Assembly (NCBI RefSeq): GCF_030682035.1
Contig: NZ_JAUXQZ010000018.1
Coordinates: 1 to 53,958 of the forward strand
DNA length: 53,958 bases
From: Brevundimonas sp.
Lineage (GTDB): Bacteria > Pseudomonadota > Alphaproteobacteria > Caulobacterales > Caulobacteraceae
Direction of reading: 5' to 3'
Within the stretch, counting starts at the first letter, position 1. Each line of letters starts with the position of its first letter. This document shows positions 53,606 through 53,958 of this stretch, in pieces. Below the pieces are notes generated by a model. The model was given only the letters and a program-made list of their open reading frames with translations. It did not search any database and was not told the DNA's origin. The translations under genes were made by a program, and so were the position numbers.

Positions 53606-53636
53606 AAAGCCCCCGCCGGCTTGCGCTGGCGGGGGC
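53606..53636 (-). terminator. Terminator downstream of tuf
   Basis: GCCCCCGCCG pairs with TGGCGGGGGC across a short loop; the plus-strand AAAA before it becomes a T-run for the minus-strand transcript. It lies about 28 bases after the tuf stop codon. Confidence 0.85.
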
Positions 53637-53663
53637 CCTGTTACGCGGACTTGAGGTCGCCGA

Positions 53664-53958
<295 letters not shown>

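Overview
The window reads as two unrelated bacterial genomes joined at one point inside purE. Bases 1 to about 9,150 look like a high-GC actinobacterium, probably Acidimicrobiia/Ilumatobacter-like: a mycofactocin-type old yellow enzyme, a PPOX-fold protein, a DUF445 protein, a CLC transporter and an actinobacterial-type PurE N-terminus. From about 9,190 onward everything fits an alphaproteobacterium of the Caulobacterales, most like Brevundimonas: purK, COQ9, rpsU, phoR-pstCAB-phoU-phoB, a split pntAa/pntAb/pntB transhydrogenase, aa3 oxidase subunit IV, hslO, and tuf/tRNA-Trp/secE/nusG/rplK/rplA. Dispersed intergenic palindromic repeats occur only in the second part. The join lies in the most conserved stretch of purE, so a chimeric assembly is the leading explanation.

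Layout. 1-9,150: small hypothetical protein, lipoprotein, CLC-type halide transporter, DUF445 membrane protein, a DNA methyltransferase translationally coupled to an SDR, two small genes, and an FMN/4Fe-4S oxidoreductase. 9,150-11,900: purE(C-terminal part)-purK, COQ9-like gene, rpsU with an apparent CTG start. 12,000-14,400: an ABC-2 export pair. 14,570-21,155: the phosphate regulon. 21,380-33,400: a WapI-like protein, gamma-glutamyltransferase, Hsp33, an SDR with a membrane tail, a SerB-SerA fusion protein, a GDSL autotransporter, an M23 peptidase and an MHYT hybrid kinase. 33,400-36,500: isocitrate lyase with a small partner gene, facing a RamB/ScfR-type regulator across a strong 13-bp dyad. 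36,550-41,000: ParDE-like pair, WYL regulator, DUF1801, alternative oxidase, a DUF2442/nuclease-like fusion. 41,000-45,300: transhydrogenase operon interrupted by a DUF559 gene and a 299-bp tandem duplication. 45,380-49,200: oxidase subunit IV, BrnTA, oligoendopeptidase F, DUF2059 and Nudix proteins. 49,300-53,958: rplA, rplK, nusG, secE, tRNA-Trp, a CorC-type protein, a 41-residue secreted peptide candidate and the 3' end of tuf.

No complete novel defence or biosynthetic system is evident. The items most worth following are the purE junction, the DUF2442/PD-(D/E)XK-like fusion, the nuclease-bearing duplication inside the pnt operon, the SDR with two membrane segments, the aceA/RamB operator and the palindromic repeat families.
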